NCBI GenBank assembly: GCA_940337035.1
Contig: CALNHX010003616.1
Location: forward strand, 62,001 to 126,000
Direction of reading: 5' to 3'
Source of the DNA: Agriotes lineatus
Lineage: Eukaryota; Arthropoda; Insecta; Coleoptera; Elateridae
DNA: 64,000 nt
The position numbers and the translations under genes are program-made. The first letter of the stretch is position 1. Every line of letters starts with the position of its first letter. Below are positions 8,819-18,923 of the stretch, piece after piece. The notes beneath the pieces were generated by a model that did not search any database, was not told the origin of the DNA, and saw nothing but the letters and a program-made list of their open reading frames with translations.

Positions 8819-8909
8819 CAGTCCAAAAGCAGTCCAAAAGCGGTCCAAAGCAGTCCAAAAGCAGTTCAAAGCAGTCGAAAAAGCGGTCCAAAGCAGTCCA
8901 AAAAGCGGT
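8819..8909 (+). repeat. Minisatellite of about 13 bp before the conserved-protein gene
   Basis: About seven units of (AGCAGTCCAAAA)-like sequence with AGCGGTCC and AGCAGTTC variants. They fill almost the whole interval between the ATPase stop and the next ATG at 8915. They may hold binding sites or be simple slippage. Confidence 0.8.
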
Positions 8910-8914
8910 TCATC

Positions 8915-9964
8915 ATGGATTACAAAACAAAGAAAGAAAAACAAAAAATCGTGAAACTTAGAAAAAGTATTCGAGAAAAGTATAATTCCCTGCAGAAAGG
9001 AAAATCCACCGCAAAAAAGTTATTTGAGGACATGTATAAGCCCGTAACGAAACCTCTTAAAGATATCGCTATAAAAATTGAAAAGCAGTCACCTACTACT
9101 GCTGTTAAAACTGAGATAAAACCAATAAAAAAACGATCTTCTTTACCATTACCGGCACAACGAGGTGCGACGTCAACACCAGTAAGAACAGTGAATCCGC
9201 CGCCTCCAGAGTTCTTAGAGAGTGATGTTATAGGTGAAATAATGCCTGATGAAGAGGATGAAGTAAAGGAAGACCCCACACAATCTCATGTTTCAAATTT
9301 ATTAGATGAATCGGCGGGAGATTCGTTTCTTGAACAATATCATCCACTACCCAGAGAGTATGTGGAGCGAATGATACGCGATACAGAACATCTTACGGAT
9401 ACTGCTTATGGGGTGAATTACGATGTACATAACGATAAATGGAAAATAGGTAATAGTCTGATTGATATTCGAGGTAAAGATCTTGTTATTAATGGAAAGG
9501 AATACGAAGGAACCCCCGGTTTATATGAGCTTCTAATTATGAACGATCCAAAAAAAAATTTTACCAAGCAGGATCAAAAAAATTATAAATATATTCTGAT
9601 GAATACAAATGCCCATAAGCGAGATAATGACTCGCACGGTCAAGTAATGGGAACAAAGGCATTTAAATACACAAACATTATAAAACCTCTGATATATCCG
9701 GTCAGCAGCAGCAGCAGCAGTAGTACTCGCAGAATTAAGCGTGTCTCAGGTAGGGGATTATTCAAGGAAGTAGGAAAACCTGTAGAATTCAGATACTGGG
9801 ATGATGTACACGAATTAATTGACGATCTGCATTTGAAATGGTCTGAAAAAGAAGCCGGTCATAAGGGGCATCGTAACGAAATCATTTCCATAGCAGAAGA
9901 ATTGTACGAAGCCGGTTACATTAAAGATCCCACGAAAAGTAAACGTTTTCTAGTTAGTCTATAA
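8915..9964 (+). CDS. Conserved Polinton protein of unknown function (probably the DUF8207 family)
   Basis: 349 residues, intact. N-terminus: basic coiled-coil-like helix (KEKQKIVKLRKSIREKYN). Middle: acidic linker (DEEDEVKEDP). Conserved core: FLEQYHPLPREYVERMIRD, YGVNYDVHNDKWKIGNS, YEGTPGLYELLIM, then INxTNAHKR-type residues. C-terminus: KRVSGRGLFK, WDDVHELIDDLHL and GHRNEIISIAEEL. The same architecture is at 61080-62177 and 31630-32607, so the gene is a stable Polinton component, always between ATPase and fibre where that context survives. The DUF8207 name is from memory. A virion or DNA-bound role is plausible because of the basic ends, but not demonstrated. Confidence 0.8.
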   Translation: MDYKTKKEKQKIVKLRKSIREKYNSLQKGKSTAKKLFEDMYKPVTKPLKDIAIKIEKQSPTTAVKTEIKPIKKRSSLPLPAQRGATSTPVRTVNPPPPEFLESDVIGEIMPDEEDEVKEDPTQSHVSNLLDESAGDSFLEQYHPLPREYVERMIRDTEHLTDTAYGVNYDVHNDKWKIGNSLIDIRGKDLVINGKEYEGTPGLYELLIMNDPKKNFTKQDQKNYKYILMNTNAHKRDNDSHGQVMGTKAFKYTNIIKPLIYPVSSSSSSSTRRIKRVSGRGLFKEVGKPVEFRYWDDVHELIDDLHLKWSEKEAGHKGHRNEIISIAEELYEAGYIKDPTKSKRFLVSL

Positions 9965-10000
9965 AAATAAGTGTAGGCGGTATAAATCGCGACAATCATC

Positions 10001-10692
10001 ATGAGTATTGACAAGTTCGGACGTCATCAGTATCGTCATCATTCACACGTTATCGGCCCTCCTGGTGTAGGATTTAAGTTAACCGATAATGGCGATTTCG
10101 ATCTAGAAGGAAAGAGGTTAACTAACGTAGCAAATCCGATTGATGGTAGTGATGCTGTTAATAAACAAAAAGTTTTAATGTTTGACAAAGATTGTTTCGA
10201 TTCACGAAATCAAAGAATTACTAATGTCGCAAACCCTAAAGATAGTTACGATGCCATTAATTTAAACTATTATTTGAGCACTAAGAATGATTGTAACTTA
10301 AAAAGGTTAGTTAATGTACAAACCCCCATTGAGGGGACGGATGCATCTAATAAAGACTATATTGATGAGAAAATTCGTGAAGTTGGTACTACAACACACA
10401 TGCAAACATTGGGGTTGATTAGAACAGAATTAACAAAGCGCAATGCAAATACCGAAATAGCCCATAGCAAATTTAAAAAAATTGACGGGTTAAATTTTGA
10501 TTCTCAAGGAAACGTATTGCTAATCTATCTAATCCTGTCAACGGTGATGATGCTGCAAACAAAAATTTTGTAGACGACTGTATAAAAGATATAACTACAA
10601 AATTAGATGTTATTAATAACAACATCGCTGCTTTGCGAACACGATTAAACAAATCGAGTGGTGATGTGGGCGATATAGATTACGAACTATAA
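10001..10692 (+). pseudogene. Fibre-like protein with tail-fibre-type repeats (frameshifted)
   Basis: It begins MSIDKFGRHQYRHH; the IDKFGRH tag recurs at the start of the element B gene 60623-61018 in the same map position. The body has four spaced repeats of the form (R/K)(I/L)TNVANP-x-D-x-x-DA-x-N, e.g. KRLTNVANPIDGSDAVN and QRITNVANPKDSYDAIN. This pattern is known from trimeric phage tail fibres and collar proteins. Near 10515-10530 the frame shifts and the fourth repeat continues in another frame to the stop at 10692, ending in a helical segment. Inference: a virion attachment fibre anchored by its N-terminus. Intact length would be about 230 residues. Confidence 0.65.
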
Positions 10693-10696
10693 AAAA

Positions 10697-10736
10697 ATGT
10701 CTAAAAAACAGGTCGTTGAGGAGTTGCATAAACAAG
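10697..10736 (+). pseudogene. int: Integrase, first 13 codons, cut off by a Gypsy insertion
   Basis: MSKKQVVEELHKQ plus one base, ending exactly at the left target duplication CAAG of the Gypsy element. It corresponds to the start of the element B integrase (MSPKEDLVAELHKP). The rest of the gene resumes at 21345. The ATG lies 4 bp after the fibre stop codon. Confidence 0.85.
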
Positions 10737-13322
10737 TGTAATGGAAGATAGACGGTCGGCCTTACCTTTTGGCGAAAGTTATATTAGTTATTTTGCCGGC
10801 TGGTAACTATCGGCCTAATTGGGCTAGCTCGCCGCGAGGGTCGCAGGGTTCCAGCTATGCTGAAAGAGAATACAAAAAAAAGGAGTGGGCGCCAGGTCCT
10901 AGACTCAGATCCAACTCCTTGTGCCGGACCTTACACAAGGTCGAGGATAAAAACCAGCAAGTCAAAAATAAACAAATCAACAACCAAAGAATAGATCACA
11001 GCTTTATTTTAAATATATTGGTGCGTACTATAGTGCAAGGCTAACATAAATTAAATATATATAAATCACAGCAGGCAATATTTCTAGCGACACCAAAGAA
11101 AACACACAGTATGCGACATGCAATAATAAATATAAATACAGGTATAAATATAAATATCGAGCAAATAGTAGCCCACGAGCAGCAATGACTATGACCGGTG
11201 AATGGGCTAACACATTAAAACATTGCGCGGTTAAAATCGGAGCATAGCGAGTATTAAATTAAAAAGAAAATAAATTAATCCCTGTGAGGCAGGATATAGC
11301 AGGGCCAGGTTATGCAAGCGCTCAGCTGATGCGAAACCCCGAATATCAGCTCAGAAAGATTCTAAAGTAATTAATCCAAAATTTCTAATGTCAAAAACTA
11401 TGAGGATCTATGGCCATATAGTCACAGAGCAGTTTTCTTAATGGAAATACATCAGGTGCATAAATGAACGCTAAAGCAATCGCTTGAATAAACCTTCGGC
11501 AAACTTGTACCTACGTAAACTCGCGAATAAATTACAATAACGCGGAAAAATCGCGAACGCCGCAGAGTTCCGACAAAATAATTAACGGGCTCACGCGACT
11601 CCCAAGTAAGGCAATCGGCTACCGAAATCGGTTCTCTAGCCACGACACGCTAAAAATGACGTCAGACCTCAGCGACCGACATGCAAATGGCGTCGCCACA
11701 AACCCGAAGATATCGAGCAAACAGCAGGCAAAATGCGGTCAGTACTGCCTTAAAACTGAACTACTAGCGCGGATAATCTAACATACAATTTGCAGGGGGC
11801 TCAATGGGGCGCGGCAGCCTCCAGCGGCAGCGGAACCTCCTAAGCAAGGTCCTCGCAGGCCCCCCCACGGAGACGCCGTGGTCCGTGGCCAATCCGAAAC
11901 CGAAGGCTCCTACAGGATTGAGCCGCAGGGCTGTCTTTACCAATTCGAGTGAGCTCGATTAAAAATTCAATAAAGGTCAGTAGCCTGCACAAAATGGGCG
12001 CTCAAAATTTGCAATAGCCCTATCACAATTAACGCATTAAAATTATACAAAAGCATGCACTAACATCTAACTCGACGAAGCATTACTGTGCCAAAAATAT
12101 CCTACATGCCCTATCTGCTAATGAGACGAGATTCCAATAACTAACTATAAAATACACCAGGCGCAAATAACTATATCAGTTTCTTGCCTGTAGTAAAAAC
12201 ATGTCAGCTCCTGACCTGTGGATTGCGGAGGGCCGAGGACGGCAGAAGCGATGAAGGTTTCGGCAGACACAGCGGGAGGCCCAGCGGACCTAGGAGGCGG
12301 TGATTGTATCACAGGTGAGTGCGGTGCTACACTCTCCAGCGTAGCTCCCCGGGAATTTGTAGAGCTCCTTGACAATTCGATGGTTTCAGGGGCCGAAATC
12401 GACGGTTTGGATGCCCGCAGAGTGCGGCCGAATAAGGAGTGCTAAGCCTCTTCAGGGGGGAGTTCAACCTCTCGCAGGAAGCGTCCGAACTCTCCCAAGG
12501 TCGTAGCCGACAGGAAATGGCATCCCACAGTAGATCGAAATCCACAGCAAATCGAATCCCACAGGGAATGGTGTCCGACAGTAAATGCAACCAGTAAATC
12601 TAGTCCCACAGTAAATGGCTATAACGCACAACGCCCAAATAAGTCCCGAATAAGAAGAAACTGGCCTTATCTTACCTCACGCTGGAATTGAGCCAGAAGA
12701 AAGGGCAGAACCAAAGCTGGCCTCAGACGAATCCGCAGTTGCGAAGGACGTACGTATAACCAAATCAAATACGAACGTCTTAAGGGCACATGTGCTTTTT
12801 CAGATCCTCCGAAAAATCAAAACGGAGCTGAACTATACTAATTAGCTCAAAAATTTAAGCACACGGCCGAGGCACTAGCAGCCTGCACCAAGTTTAAAAT
12901 GGGAAAGACCTCAAAAATCCACCAGCTACCAGTTATCAAAACTTTCCAAAATTTTTGGGCCAGAAGATGCGAAAAAAAAACAGCCTGAAAAAATTTGATT
13001 GCAAGAAGTGATATCCTTTATCTAGCAACAAATAGAATAGTGTAGAAGAATTTGTAACAGGGGTTGCCTAAGCGCCATATACAAATATCTGTAGGAATAT
13101 GACCTAAATAAATTTAGTTTGTAAAATATGGGTAATTATTCGAGGAGTTGCCTGCCAAACTGCTTGATAATTATGGGAAAATAATTAAAAATAAGATACA
13201 GCTAATTATACCTAGTTTAACGCTTGCAAAAATTGACAAAAGCCAACCATAAATATTCAAGTTCAGAAATTCAGCTAGCGAAAGTTCAATGCTACGGGGG
13301 ACACTCCAAAAGTATCGTAACA
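10737..13322 (-). repeat. G1 LTR, left copy (3' LTR in element sense)
   Basis: 2,586 bp, unusually long for a Gypsy LTR. It shows TG...CA ends. It contains no supported gene; short frames within it recur unchanged in the other LTRs only because the LTRs are copies. Confidence 0.93.
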
Positions 13323-13988
13323 AATCCTCCCCCCACAAAAGGGAGGGTAAATCACCCCAGATTTACCCGACCATACAAATGCCAACAAAAGAAAACGCCC
13401 TAAGAGACAACAAAAAAAAACGATGCCTGCCGGAAGGAAACACGAAGGGAAGGAACGAAGGATTTAAAGAAGTAGACAAGAAGAGAGCATGTAAGAGTCC
13501 AAGCGCATCATCGAAGACAACTAGACACCAACCTCTTCCGTCGCTGCAAGATGACGTGAGCTGCGCCGGTGGAAGGGAAGGCTACGTCAGGTTGCAACAA
13601 AGATGCACCCGAAACGCAAACACCTCGGAAAAATGCGGAGTGGGAGACAGGAAAGCGAACGACACAGAAGAAGGAAGGGAAAGGAAAACAAACCTCAACC
13701 AAGGGTTAAGTACTTAGGCCCAGGATCGACCTACAGCACTGAAGCTATCTCCAAGTGACGGAAAATAGAACGGATATCCAAAATAACACGAAGTATAAAG
13801 AGAACGAACACAGCAAAAAGAGGGAACATCCCTTTCAAACAAGAGAAAAAAAATGAGACAGGGAAAGATGCGAGAAATGAAGGCACCAGATGTTTAGGTC
13901 GGGACTCCAATTCGAGAAAAAGGAAAGGTGAGTTGGGCCCCAAGATTCCGTCCGACGTCCCCTAACCAACCTCCCAAAAAGACGTAGA
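13323..13988 (-). other. G1 internal region between pol and the 3' LTR
   Basis: About 665 bp, purine-rich on + and with no supported gene. It begins next to the LTR with the polypurine tract (minus-strand sense) and includes the untranslated trailer of pol. The same segment is kept in element D at 41855-42510, which marks it as needed in cis. Confidence 0.6.
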
Positions 13989-16575
13989 CTAAACCAAATC
14001 ATCATTATCGTCGACAGCGTTATTGAGCTTCAAGTCTTTGGCATGCCAATTCCCACGCAAACGACCGTCCGGGTCCTTAAGTTGATAAATGAAGCGAGAC
14101 AATTTCTTATGGATTATAAAGGGTCCAATGAACTTGGGTGCCAGTTTAGCAGTATAGTGGTTAGCAGCATCCGATTGCGTGAAATTTCTTCTCCAAACGG
14201 AGTTGCCTATCTGATATTCATCAGGTCGTCTTCGCAGGTTGTAGTAGATCTTCGAGCGATCGTAGGCCCTAGCAAGACGAACTTTTACTTCTTTGTACAA
14301 CCGTTGCAGCGCTTGGGCTCTTATGTTGGGGTTTTCATCCCTTATGACACGAAGTTCGGGACCTTCATCTTCAGGTCTTTCTTCAGGATTCCCGTCGAGT
14401 GTAATTTCTCGGCCAAAATTCAAAAAGTAGGGGCTATGACCAGTGACATCATGCTTGGAGGTTCTTATGGCACAAGCGACTTGTTGTAAGTATTTATCCC
14501 ACTCACGTTGTTTGTCGGACACGTACGCTGTAAGCATTGTTTTCAGAACACGATTGATGCGTTCCGTTGGGTTTGCCTGAGGGTGATACAACGCTGTAAA
14601 CGCTATTCTGCAGCCATAGTTCCTAGCCAAGGCAGTAAATTCGCGACTCTTGAACTGGACACCATTGTCGCAGATAATTCTCTTCGGAGCGCCAAACAAT
14701 AAAAACACGTTTTCTTCAACGTGACGTACGACTGCAGCGGCCGTAGCCTTACGAAGGGGAAATACAAGAGGAAGTTTAGTGAAGCAATCAGCCACTACAA
14801 GTATATACTGATATCCCCGAGAAGAACGAGGTAGAGGTCCTATGAGGTCCATACAGATGACCTCCCAGGGCTTCGAGATGTTTGTGTGACCTCCCATATG
14901 TCCAGCGGGTGGTCGTTGGTCAGGCTTAGTGCGGGAACACACCTTGCAGTTGCGAATGTAGCGCAGAACGTCCGTTTGCATCTTGGGCCAGTAGTACCTC
15001 TGAGCTATACGACCTAAGGTTTTCGAAACGCCAAGATGTCCTGAGGTAGGATCATAATGATTACGTCTAAGTACTTCTGAACGTTTGTCCTTAGGTAGAA
15101 CTATCTTCCAATCTTCATTGGCCTGCATGAGTTCTGGATACGGGCTCCTAACATGTTTGTAGAGTTGCGAATTCGACTCGCGCCAAGCAGGATAGTGCTG
15201 TGGATCGTTTCGGACTTTTAGTCGCATCCGAGCATACCAGCGATCTCGAACATCATCGTCCTCGATTACTTCATCGATAATAGGTACGGACCTGGATAGA
15301 GCGTCAGGTACGACATTGTCTTTGCCCTTGCGATGTATGACGTTAAAATTGTATTGTTGTAGGCGTATGGCCCAACGCGCAATGCGTCCTATGGGGTCTT
15401 TAATATTATGCAGCCACTTGAGGGCGTAGTGGTCGGTCACGACGTCGAACTTAGTTCCCTCGATGTACGGACGAAGTTTTTCGATGGCGAAGAGTACCGC
15501 GAGACATTCACGTTCCGTTGTGCTGAACTTCCGCTCATTCTTCGTGAGCGAACGGCTTATATAGCAGACGACCTTCTCTCCCTCAGGATATGTCTGGGAC
15601 AAGACGGCTCCGAGTCCATAACCAGAGGCGTCCGTCTGGATAGTGAAGGGCCGACTAAAATCTGGGCAAGAGAGCACAGGGGCCGAGACGAGGCAGTCTT
15701 TAATGGTGTCAAATGCGGTTTGACATTCCTCAGACCAAACAAACTTCTGGTTCTTGCGAAGCAGGCGAGTCATAGGTGACACAACTGAAGAAAAGTTAGA
15801 CACAAAGCGCCGATACCACGATGCCATTCCCAATATCCTTCTAACCTCTGGTACCGTCTTGGGGTTAGGGATGTTCAAAATTGCTTCGACCTTTTCCGGG
15901 TCGACGAGTAGACCTTTGGAGTTCACGACGTACCCCAGGTACTTCAGTTCGGGCTTGCAAAAATGACACTTCTCCCGGTTCAAAGTTAGGCCGGCCTTGG
16001 CGATCCTAGATATGACTTCCTTCAAGACCTCCAGGTGTTTTTCGAAGGTAGGAGTGCAGATAATAACGTCATACAAGTATGTGAAGGCGTAAGGTTCTAG
16101 GTCGGCATCAATAACTCGGTCGATAAGGCGTTGCCAAGTCGCCGGGGAGGTATGAAGGCCGAACGGGAGGCGACAAAATTGGTACAACCCACGATTAGGG
16201 ACAGTGAAGGCAGTTAGCGGGCGGCTAGCGACAGAAACCGGCACCTGAAAGTAGGCTGACTTGACATCTAACGTGGTCAGGTATTGTGCATCACGTAACT
16301 TGTCCAAGATGTTGCTGATGTACGGAAGCGGATAGGCATCCAGTTGGCTCACCTTGTTGAGCTTCCGATAGTCGACGCAGAAGCGGTAGGAACCATCCTT
16401 CTTCTTTATCATAACGATGGGCGAGGACCATGCCGATGTTGAAGGTTCTACGATGCCTTTCTCCAACATATCGTCGAGCTCCTGATTCACATGTTTCTGA
16501 AGAGCAGGTGAGATTGGGTAATAACGCTGCTTAATTGGTTCGGCATTAGCTTTAATGACATGTTTTACTAGGTGA
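13989..16575 (-). pseudogene. pol: Gypsy pol: reverse transcriptase - RNase H - integrase, with mutated YxDD
   Basis: An ORF of 833 residues from 16490, with the linker (HLVKHVIKANAEPIKQRYYP) readable back to about 16575 in the same frame. In order: RT with PLPYI, LTTLDVKSAYFQVP and GLHTSPATWQ; RNase H with TDASGYGLGAVLSQ; integrase zinc finger HYDPTSGHLG...CKVCSRTK; integrase core with MDLIGPLP, ICDNGVQF and HPQANPTERINR; C-terminal GPF-type module. The RT box reads TYLYDVI instead of the usual YLDD, replacing a metal-binding Asp with Tyr by one base change, so polymerisation should fail. Gag-pro stops at 16583 in another frame just upstream, consistent with frameshift expression or a later shift. 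Confidence 0.9.
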
Positions 16576-16582
16576 GTGCATC

Positions 16583-18628
16583 CTACCCATCTCCTATCAT
16601 GGTAAAGGCTTCACTGATAGTCTGGTCAAGCACGGCTTGTTCTTTGTCCGTGAGGTGTTCAGTCGAACGGATTGCTGTGATTTGCTCGTCAGCCGAGGCT
16701 TTGGAGAAGGTCCATTCCCCATGGCGAAGATCTGGCACAAGGGCCATCCTTTTCCAGAAGTCGGTGCCCAAAATTAATGTATGTGGGAGGGAAGGAATAA
16801 CCAGGACTTCGAAAGTTCTCACTCGATCTCTCAGTACAATGGGGACGGTAAATGTACCTATGCTATGGCATTTATCACCGTTGGCGACGCTGCAGGTGGT
16901 AGATTTAGCAGAGCTTAATTTGCAGACGTCCTTCAATACTTCCCATCCTTGGCGACCTAAAATGGTACGGCTCGCGCCGGAGTCCAACAAACCAAGTAGA
17001 TCCTTGCCATAAATAGAGACTCGAAGATAGGGCCTCTCATCTTTGCTGGCGTGACTTAAGATGAAATCGAGCAGAATGCGATGTTTGGTAGGTAAATCGG
17101 TCGTTGTTTGTGACTGTTTGACAATATTAGCTTCAGAGTTTTTCTTCCTAGAATTGCGAAGTGATGGGCACTGGGCCATGCGATGATCGAGCTTTCCGCA
17201 GTTCCAGCAAACACCAAAGGGTCGAGCAGCTGTAACCTCATAGACTTGTTCTTCGGCAGAGGGACTAGGAGTGGAACTAGTTTCCTCAATGGCAGCAGCT
17301 CTAGCTCCAAAACGGGGCTTGTGATAAGCCAAGTCAGGTTCGAGGGCTTGATAAGGCGGAGGTGGATTCTTGAACCTTGAAGATCGCACCTTAGCATCCT
17401 CAATCAGTTTGCCAAGTTGTCTAAGCTGAGCGATACTCGTTGGGGAGTAGAGAGCCAGTTGAGCCTGTAAGTATGGTTGCAAGTTCTTACGCATAATCTC
17501 TATGCGCTCCATTTCTACAGGTAAACGAGAAAGGCGACTAAAGAGGTTCTCCATAATAGCAACATAGACCGTCACGGGCTCATCGGGTCCTTGGGTTCTA
17601 CTACGGATCTCATCCCATAGGCTGATTTCATAATCACAAGGCAGGAAAGCGGCTTTCAAAGCGATGATCAATTCGTCCCAAGAACGAATGGTGTTGCGAA
17701 TGGAACGAAACCAAATTCGAGCGTTGCCAGTGAACAATTCGATGGCAGCAGCAAAAAGTTGATCCTTGGATACGTTTCGAGCTATGCGAGTTTCTTCAAT
17801 TTCTTCTAAAAAGCTAGTTAAGCCATTTCCTCCATCGAAGGTGATCCTCCATTTGTTGATGGCTAAATAGTTGGCAGTCAAAGTGTGTCTATGCGACGCA
17901 GACTGGTTGACATCTTCGGCAGCAGAAGAGCGACGATTGACAGCATCAGCAAAGGGCGGATAATCTAAGTATATGCCAGGCTGCATGGCTGAGCTACTAG
18001 GAATAGGCTGAGGGGCAAAGAACTGTGACGTGGACAAAGGATGACTCCACGTAACCGAGCTAGCAATAGGACGAATAGGCAAGGCAGCGTCTTCCTGAGA
18101 CGTAGTGACAACAGAGCTATGGGGGCGAATATGACTTGTCTGGGGCGAAGCTATTGAACCGTCCTCCGAGCTTGAATCACTCGGTGCGACTGACGTATCA
18201 TTACGAGCATGAGCATCAGCGTGAAGCTGAAGCTTTGCTTCCAGGGCGGCAAGTAGTTGTCCGCATCCTTCCTTCAAGGACTCCAACCTAGAAGCGGAAT
18301 CTGATTCTGCTATGATATGACCTAACCGACCTTGAACATGAAGAAGGCGAGTACCTAATCGTTGGGCATCATTGTCCAGGTTCCTAGAGGTGCAACTATC
18401 AATTTCGGCAGCTAAAATAGAAAGTTTGTCTTTACAGATCGCAAGTTCTTCAGTAGCGTCGAAAGACACGGGAGTGAAAGTGACATTCATAAGAAGATCT
18501 ATCTTCATACGAGCACGGAGTAATTTACGTTTGTCTTGGACGTTGCCCTGAATGGCAATGTCTCTAACTCGAAGCTCATAATCGAGCTCATCGACGAGCA
18601 AACGATTAACATCTAATCTAAATACCAT
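16583..18628 (-). CDS. gag: Gypsy gag with zinc knuckle and aspartic protease
   Basis: About 681 residues from the ATG at 18628 (the frame is open slightly further upstream). The N-terminal half is helical capsid-like sequence with a Ser/Pro/His linker. A zinc knuckle CWNCGKLDHRMAQC (C-x2-C-x4-H-x4-C) binds RNA. The retropepsin motif LLDSGASRTILG follows near residue 545, and the frame ends soon after (FTMIGDG). Gag packages the RNA, and the protease would cut gag-pol. No internal stop is seen, unlike pol with its lost active site. Confidence 0.88.
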   Translation of the reverse strand: MVFRLDVNRLLVDELDYELRVRDIAIQGNVQDKRKLLRARMKIDLLMNVTFTPVSFDATEELAICKDKLSILAAEIDSCTSRNLDNDAQRLGTRLLHVQGRLGHIIAESDSASRLESLKEGCGQLLAALEAKLQLHADAHARNDTSVAPSDSSSEDGSIASPQTSHIRPHSSVVTTSQEDAALPIRPIASSVTWSHPLSTSQFFAPQPIPSSSAMQPGIYLDYPPFADAVNRRSSAAEDVNQSASHRHTLTANYLAINKWRITFDGGNGLTSFLEEIEETRIARNVSKDQLFAAAIELFTGNARIWFRSIRNTIRSWDELIIALKAAFLPCDYEISLWDEIRSRTQGPDEPVTVYVAIMENLFSRLSRLPVEMERIEIMRKNLQPYLQAQLALYSPTSIAQLRQLGKLIEDAKVRSSRFKNPPPPYQALEPDLAYHKPRFGARAAAIEETSSTPSPSAEEQVYEVTAARPFGVCWNCGKLDHRMAQCPSLRNSRKKNSEANIVKQSQTTTDLPTKHRILLDFILSHASKDERPYLRVSIYGKDLLGLLDSGASRTILGRQGWEVLKDVCKLSSAKSTTCSVANGDKCHSIGTFTVPIVLRDRVRTFEVLVIPSLPHTLILGTDFWKRMALVPDLRHGEWTFSKASADEQITAIRSTEHLTDKEQAVLDQTISEAFTMIGDG

Positions 18629-18923
18629 CTTGCTGTTCCAACAGGACAAGATGATCACAAAAACTTATTTAAACTAGGCTTATAACTAACCCAAGCAAAA
18701 CCTGTAAATAGCATGCAATAAACAAACCTATAACTAGCAATAATCAATTGTAAATACCCAACAAATATCGACAGTAAATAATACCAAATGTAAATCACCT
18801 AGCCAATAATAAATTCTAACACCCTAACAGTTCGATTTGCACTATAGTACCACCAAGTACCCTAATAACGACGTAGTCAAAAATCCTTTCAAGGCCCCAA
18901 AGCGTTGGGCGTCAAAATCTTCT
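18629..18923 (-). other. G1 untranslated leader next to the 5' LTR
   Basis: 295 bp without a gene. The segment directly beside the LTR (18806-18923) is conserved in element D at 43560-43677, so it probably holds the primer-binding site and packaging signal. I could not match a tRNA end with confidence: the expected TGG start is not beside the LTR. Confidence 0.5.

Noticed and set aside
9981..9987. TATAAAT before the fibre gene as a promoter
   Set aside because: It is only 14-20 bp before the ATG, so transcription from it would start inside the coding region.
10769..11044. Open frame repeated at 18956, 39226 and 43710
   Set aside because: It lies in the same place of every LTR copy and codes antisense to the element; repetition reflects LTR copies, not a gene family.
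14043..15966. Several + strand frames of 60-150 codons opposite pol
   Set aside because: They are antisense shadows of the Gypsy reverse transcriptase and integrase.
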